Shown: one piece after another, positions 5,137-8,389 of the stretch
How positions within the stretch are numbered: the stretch's first letter is position 1
Layout: each line of letters starts with the position of its first letter
Assembly (NCBI GenBank): GCA_900549845.1
Contig: URPT01000069.1
Span: forward strand, 1-8,389
Direction of reading: 5' to 3'
Length of the DNA stretch: 8,389 nt
From: an uncultured Veillonella sp.
GTDB lineage: Bacteria > Bacillota > Negativicutes > Veillonellales > Veillonellaceae
The notes under the pieces: generated by a model
Seen by the model: the letters and a program-made list of their open reading frames with translations, nothing else
Databases searched by the model: none
Told to the model about the DNA's origin: nothing
Translations under genes and position numbers: made by a program

Positions 5137-6489
5137 ATGGCTAAAAAATTAAGAATCTGCGAAACCGTTCTTCGCGACGGTCATCAATCTATTTTGGCAA
5201 CACGCATGCGTTACGAACAAATGGAACCAGTGCTTGGCCTTTTAGATGAAATTGGTTATGAAGCTCTTGAATGTTGGGGCGGCGCTACTTATGACAGCTG
5301 TCTTCGTTTCTTGAATGAAGATCCATGGGAACGCCTTCGTAAATTGAAATCCAATTTGAAAAACACTCCACTACAAATGTTACTTCGTGGCCAAAACTTG
5401 TTGGGCTACAAACACTACTCTGATGATGTAGTAGAAGCATTCTGTAATGCAGCTGTAAAAAATGGTATTGATCGTATCCGTATCTTCGACGCATTGAATG
5501 ACCCTCGCAACATGGAAGCTGCTATTAAGTACTCCAAAAAAGCAGGCGCACACGTTCAATCCGCTATGGTATACACAATCTCCCCAGTTCATACAACTGA
5601 AAGCTTCTTGAAAGTAGCTGAAACATTGGTAGAAATGGGTACAGATTCCTTATGTATCAAAGATATGTCCGGTTTGTTAGGACCTGCTGATGCATATGAT
5701 TTGGTTTCCACATTCAAAAAACGTTTTGGCGAATTGCCAATCGACTTGCACAGCCATTTCACTTGTGGTCTTGCAAGCACTACATACTGGGAAGCTGCTA
5801 AAGCTGGTGTAGATATCATCGATACTGCTATCTCTCCATTCGCTCATGCAACTAGCCAACCAGCTACTGAAACTATGATCGAAATGTTCAAAGGCACTGA
5901 ATGGGATCTTGGTCTTGACCTTGATAAATACATTCCATTAGTTGACCACTTCCGTAAAGTAAAACAACAAATCGCTGAAGAATTCAACTTGAAACCAGCT
6001 AGTGATGTAATCCCAGCTGTTCGTCGTTACCAAATTCCTGGCGGTATGTTGTCCAATACTCAAAACCAATTGAACGAAATGGGTATGGGCGATCGCTTCT
6101 TCGACGTTATGGATGAAATGCCACGCGTACGTGAAGACTTGGGTTACCCTCCATTGGTAACTCCAACATCCCAAATCGTTGGTACAATGGCTATGATGAA
6201 CGTTATGATGGGCGACCGTTATAAAATGGTTCCTAACGAAGTTAAAGACCTTGTACGTGGTAAATACGGTGCATTGCCTGGTAAAATTTCTGACGAAATC
6301 CGTCACACTATCATCGGTGATGAAGAACCTATCACTTGCCGTCCAGCAGATCTTATCGAACCTGAATTGGAAGGTTACCGTCAAGATTTAGCTTCCAAAG
6401 GCTACAATGGTATCACTGACGAAGACGTATTGACTTACGCTATGTTCCCAGAAGTTGCTATTAACTTCTTCGATGCAAATCGTCGTTAA
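5137..6489 (+). CDS. Biotin-dependent carboxyltransferase subunit (OadA / PycB / transcarboxylase 5S type), no biotin domain
   Basis: This 450-residue protein catalyses carboxyl transfer between pyruvate/oxaloacetate and carboxybiotin. GGAGG (5126-5130) fixes the ATG. The TIM-barrel domain (about 4-270) has the metal-site motif RDGHQS (13-18, D14), the motif LLRGQNLLGYKHY (82-94), the presumed carbamylated lysine in CIKDMSG (173-179, K175) and the HSH ligands H205/H207. The conserved carboxylase region follows (about 290-450), with RRYQIPGGMLSN (296-307) and GKYGALPGK (375-383). No biotinyl AMKM domain follows, so a separate biotin carrier protein is required. Candidate roles are the 5S subunit of methylmalonyl-CoA:pyruvate transcarboxylase, oxaloacetate decarboxylase alpha, or pyruvate carboxylase subunit B; sequence alone does not separate them. 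In a lactate-fermenting Veillonella any of these would link pyruvate to the succinate-propionate route. Biased codons (CGT, TTC, AAC, GAA) and the strong promoter suggest high expression. It is monocistronic. Confidence 0.9.
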   Translation: MAKKLRICETVLRDGHQSILATRMRYEQMEPVLGLLDEIGYEALECWGGATYDSCLRFLNEDPWERLRKLKSNLKNTPLQMLLRGQNLLGYKHYSDDVVEAFCNAAVKNGIDRIRIFDALNDPRNMEAAIKYSKKAGAHVQSAMVYTISPVHTTESFLKVAETLVEMGTDSLCIKDMSGLLGPADAYDLVSTFKKRFGELPIDLHSHFTCGLASTTYWEAAKAGVDIIDTAISPFAHATSQPATETMIEMFKGTEWDLGLDLDKYIPLVDHFRKVKQQIAEEFNLKPASDVIPAVRRYQIPGGMLSNTQNQLNEMGMGDRFFDVMDEMPRVREDLGYPPLVTPTSQIVGTMAMMNVMMGDRYKMVPNEVKDLVRGKYGALPGKISDEIRHTIIGDEEPITCRPADLIEPELEGYRQDLASKGYNGITDEDVLTYAMFPEVAINFFDANRR

Positions 6490-6500
6490 TCCAAATATTA

Positions 6501-6530
6501 AAAGAGGATTCCTATGGAATCCTCTTTTTT
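6501..6530 (+). terminator. Strong intrinsic terminator after the carboxyltransferase gene
   Basis: AAAGAGGATTCC (6501-6512) and GGAATCCTCTTT (6516-6527) form a perfect 12-bp stem around TAT and run into six T residues (6525-6530). It is 11 nt past the stop codon and shows that the gene is transcribed alone. Confidence 0.93.
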
Positions 6531-6941
6531 ATGTATAATAAGGCAATTGAAATATATATGAGTAGGGGAACTGTTTTGATGTTAATAATATAAGGTATAA
6601 GAATTTATTTTTTACAGATATAGCATTTTTATATTTAGAGATTTTATAAAAAATATAGAGGCTATTGAATAGGGCTTTATAAAACTTTATGTTTAATGTC
6701 CTAAAAATTACTTATAGTATGTTGATATAAGTTACCCGGATGCGTGTAATTTATATTAAAAACTTAAGAATAGTAGATAATAAAAGGCATACTGACTATA
6801 TGTAATAACTGACAATTATAAACTAACAATGAAGAAAATATGAAAGTTAAATCACTTTTTTGAGCTTTTCACTTGCTTTAAGTATTAAAAATAGCGTAAA
6901 CTATAAGAAGTATCTAATATTTATGATATTGAGGTAACCCT
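6531..6941. other. AT-rich gene-free spacer upstream of the histidine kinase
   Basis: About 410 nt without a credible coding region; tiny open frames such as ATG at 6840 (seven codons) lack ribosome binding sites. No tRNA or known riboswitch is evident. Apart from the promoter candidate at 6722-6750 it holds only A/T-rich sequence and two TCACTT hexamers 17 bp apart (6852, 6869). These could be response-regulator half-sites but are too short to be meaningful alone. Confidence 0.4.
6722..6750 (+). promoter_or_regulatory. Candidate promoter for the two-component operon
   Basis: TTGATA (6722-6727) and TGTAAT (6745-6750) each match five of six consensus bases at the ideal 17-bp spacing. The start would be near 6757, about 185 nt upstream of the kinase start codon, so either a long leader or a separate small transcript is implied. 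A weaker alternative closer to the gene is TTGCTT (6873-6878) with TAAACT (6897-6902). Confidence 0.45.
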
Positions 6942-8282
6942 GTGAATTTACAAATACGGATTTGGATATCCAATGTTGTGCTCTTTGTAGTGCCTATTTT
7001 GATAGCAATTATCTTATTTTTGCTATACTTTACAGGTCTGCGCATATTGGCTAATGCCGGTTACTATTTGCGTATTGAGCAGGAACAACAGTTTAAAAGT
7101 GTCAGTCGAATCACTGAAACAATTACCTTTTATGGTTTAGAAAACAACTTAATAGATAGCTTAGTAAAGCCTAGCTATAGCTTACTCGATCCGAAGGAAG
7201 TATATGTAGAAGTATTAGATCAAGGTAATATGGTGTACAGCTATGGTAATCCTCAAATCTATAGTGCCTCTGCTATTGTTGGTCTTATTGATGTAAACCC
7301 TGAATTACAAGGTATCGTATATCAGTCCAATAATACTTTCGTATATGAAATGAGGAAATACGATGGGCGTCATGCTTACGTATATCATATTGCTATAAAG
7401 CGAGCTACTCATGGTAGTGACAGCTTGATGGAATCAGTTTCCTTCTATATTATTGTAGTGGCTATATTACTCTTTATTGTTACCTTCTTTGCTATTAACC
7501 GATTTGTTACACGCTTCATCATGATTCATGTTAAGAATATGACAAAATCGTTAGAAATGGCCAATCGTCAGATTGAAATGGAACAGGAACAACAAAAAGA
7601 GTTGTTAGCAGGGATATCCCATGATATCCGAACACCGTTAACAGCTATTAAAGCCTATGCAGAAGGTGTTCGTGATGGTATTGCACCAACAGAAGAGCAA
7701 CAAAAACGTTATATGGGAATCATTTTGAAACGGGCTAATGATTTAGATTCTATGTTAGAGGAATTGTTCCTTATTACAACTTTGAATTATAAGAAAGAGT
7801 CACGTCCATCTGAACGAATTGAACTCGGTCAATATGTACGTGATTTTGTTGAAGATCATTTGGCTCCTTATCAAACAAGAGGACTTGAAATCAAATTCCG
7901 TATAGCAGCTGAAAGTGCTTTTATTAATGCAAACCCACAATTGTTACAACGTGTTTTACAAAATGTGTTGAACAATAGTGCTAAGTATAAAATGGCCGAT
8001 ATTGGTCATTGTGTGATTGATGTAACTAGTGATGATGATTATGTATACTGTGTTATCAGTGATGATGGCCCAGGGGTACCACCAGAATCTCTAGAGCGTC
8101 TAATGCGCCCGTTCTACCGTGTTGATTCGTCTCGTACGAACCCACAAGAAGGTAGTGGTCTTGGATTGTCGATTATTCGTCGAATTATGGAAATCTTTGA
8201 AGGCCGAGTTGTGATTGAAAATGTAAGACCACATGGTCTACGTGTTATATTAGAATTTCCTAAACAAGGAGAAGAATCATGA
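6942..8282 (+). CDS. Membrane sensor histidine kinase
   Basis: This 446-residue kinase autophosphorylates on His in response to an unknown envelope signal and passes the phosphate to the regulator encoded next. The start is GTG, with GAGGT (6931-6935) upstream. TM1 (about 11-33) and TM2 (about 166-187) flank an extracytoplasmic sensor of about 130 residues with no cysteines and no motif I recognise. A short HAMP-like/coiled linker (188-218, ending in EMEQEQQKE) leads to the H-box GISHDIRTPL (224-233, phosphorylated His227). The catalytic domain has an N-box (NVLNNSAKY, 341-349), G1 (DDGPGVP, 374-380), F-box (RPFYRVD, 389-395) and G2 (GSGLGLSI, 404-411), all intact. It precedes the regulator gene, the less usual order, and overlaps it by 4 nt (ATGA). 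Confidence 0.92.
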   Translation: MNLQIRIWISNVVLFVVPILIAIILFLLYFTGLRILANAGYYLRIEQEQQFKSVSRITETITFYGLENNLIDSLVKPSYSLLDPKEVYVEVLDQGNMVYSYGNPQIYSASAIVGLIDVNPELQGIVYQSNNTFVYEMRKYDGRHAYVYHIAIKRATHGSDSLMESVSFYIIVVAILLFIVTFFAINRFVTRFIMIHVKNMTKSLEMANRQIEMEQEQQKELLAGISHDIRTPLTAIKAYAEGVRDGIAPTEEQQKRYMGIILKRANDLDSMLEELFLITTLNYKKESRPSERIELGQYVRDFVEDHLAPYQTRGLEIKFRIAAESAFINANPQLLQRVLQNVLNNSAKYKMADIGHCVIDVTSDDDYVYCVISDDGPGVPPESLERLMRPFYRVDSSRTNPQEGSGLGLSIIRRIMEIFEGRVVIENVRPHGLRVILEFPKQGEES

Positions 8283-8389
8283 GTGAACATATCTTAATTA
8301 TTGAAGACGATTTGGATATCGCCAATATTGAGCGTGATTATTTAATGGTGGCGGGCTATGATGTAACGATTATGACTAATGGTACAGAT
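8279..8389 (+). CDS. Response regulator, receiver domain (partial, 3' end outside window)
   Basis: The 37 visible codons begin MSEHILIIEDDLDIANIE, the first strand and acidic pocket (E9, D10, D11) of a CheY-like receiver. They continue with the alpha-1 helix and the second strand (GYDVTIMTNG). AAGGAG (8266-8271) precedes the ATG, which overlaps the kinase stop by 4 nt, so translation is coupled. The phospho-accepting Asp and the output domain are beyond the window. An OmpR/PhoB-type DNA-binding regulator is expected from the pairing with this class of kinase, but is not seen. Confidence 0.9.
   Translation, partial: MSEHILIIEDDLDIANIERDYLMVAGYDVTIMTNGTD

Noticed and set aside
5938..6384. Minus-strand open frame of 148 codons inside the carboxyltransferase
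   Set aside because: Antisense to a highly conserved coding region with biased codons; it is a by-product of codon choice in the real gene.
6840..6863. Seven-codon open frame (MKVKSLF) as a possible leader peptide
   Set aside because: No ribosome binding site, no run of regulatory codons and no terminator/antiterminator pair downstream.
1..8389. Defence system, CRISPR array, insertion sequence, prophage or tRNA gene
   Set aside because: No spaced direct repeats, transposase motifs, phage genes or cloverleaf-like sequences were seen on either strand; the genes are ordinary envelope, metabolism and signalling genes.

Overview
The window looks like a chromosomal segment of an anaerobic diderm Firmicute, most probably Veillonella or a close Negativicutes relative. 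The DNA is AT-rich with strong Firmicute-type ribosome binding sites. It nevertheless encodes a family 9 (heptosyltransferase-type) glycosyltransferase of the kind that builds LPS core, and a stand-alone biotin-dependent carboxyltransferase subunit of the kind central to lactate/propionate metabolism. The taxonomic call is an inference from this gene mix, not from a search.

Layout. (1) Positions 1-32 hold the first codons of a minus-strand gene leaving the window. Its upstream region carries a 15-nt palindrome. Positions 185-280 hold a short in-frame tail that reads like the C-terminus of a nitroreductase with no intact body, so probably a gene remnant. (2) A well-formed extended -10 promoter (285-313) drives a tight three-gene operon (351-3054): a lipoprotein polysaccharide deacetylase, a membrane-anchored phosphodiester glycosidase (NAGPA family, TTG start) and an anchored, cysteine-free, propeller-like protein of unknown function. 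A hairpin follows at 3061-3087. (3) A GT9 glycosyltransferase (3124-4296) overlaps by 14 nt a 108-residue lysine-rich protein of unknown function (4283-4609), and a strong terminator closes the unit. (4) A gene-free stretch of about 470 nt contains a CRP/FNR-like operator (4899-4914), a consensus promoter (TTGACA/TCTAAT) and a structured leader RNA. These precede a carboxyltransferase gene (5137-6489) of the OadA/PycB/transcarboxylase-5S type, which has its own terminator. (5) A second AT-rich gap of about 410 nt carries a good candidate promoter. It leads to a sensor histidine kinase (6942-8282, GTG start) overlapping by 4 nt the start of an OmpR-like response regulator cut by the window end.

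How the parts fit. The first two units are envelope functions: glycan deacetylation, sugar-phosphodiester cleavage and LPS-type glycosyl transfer. The carboxyltransferase is a separate, probably highly expressed central-metabolism gene with elaborate upstream control. The two-component pair is a third, independent module. The observations most worth a second look are the composite control region of the carboxyltransferase (operator, promoter, hairpin leader), the uncharacterised third protein of the glycan operon, the nitroreductase remnant, and the small protein coupled to the GT9 gene.
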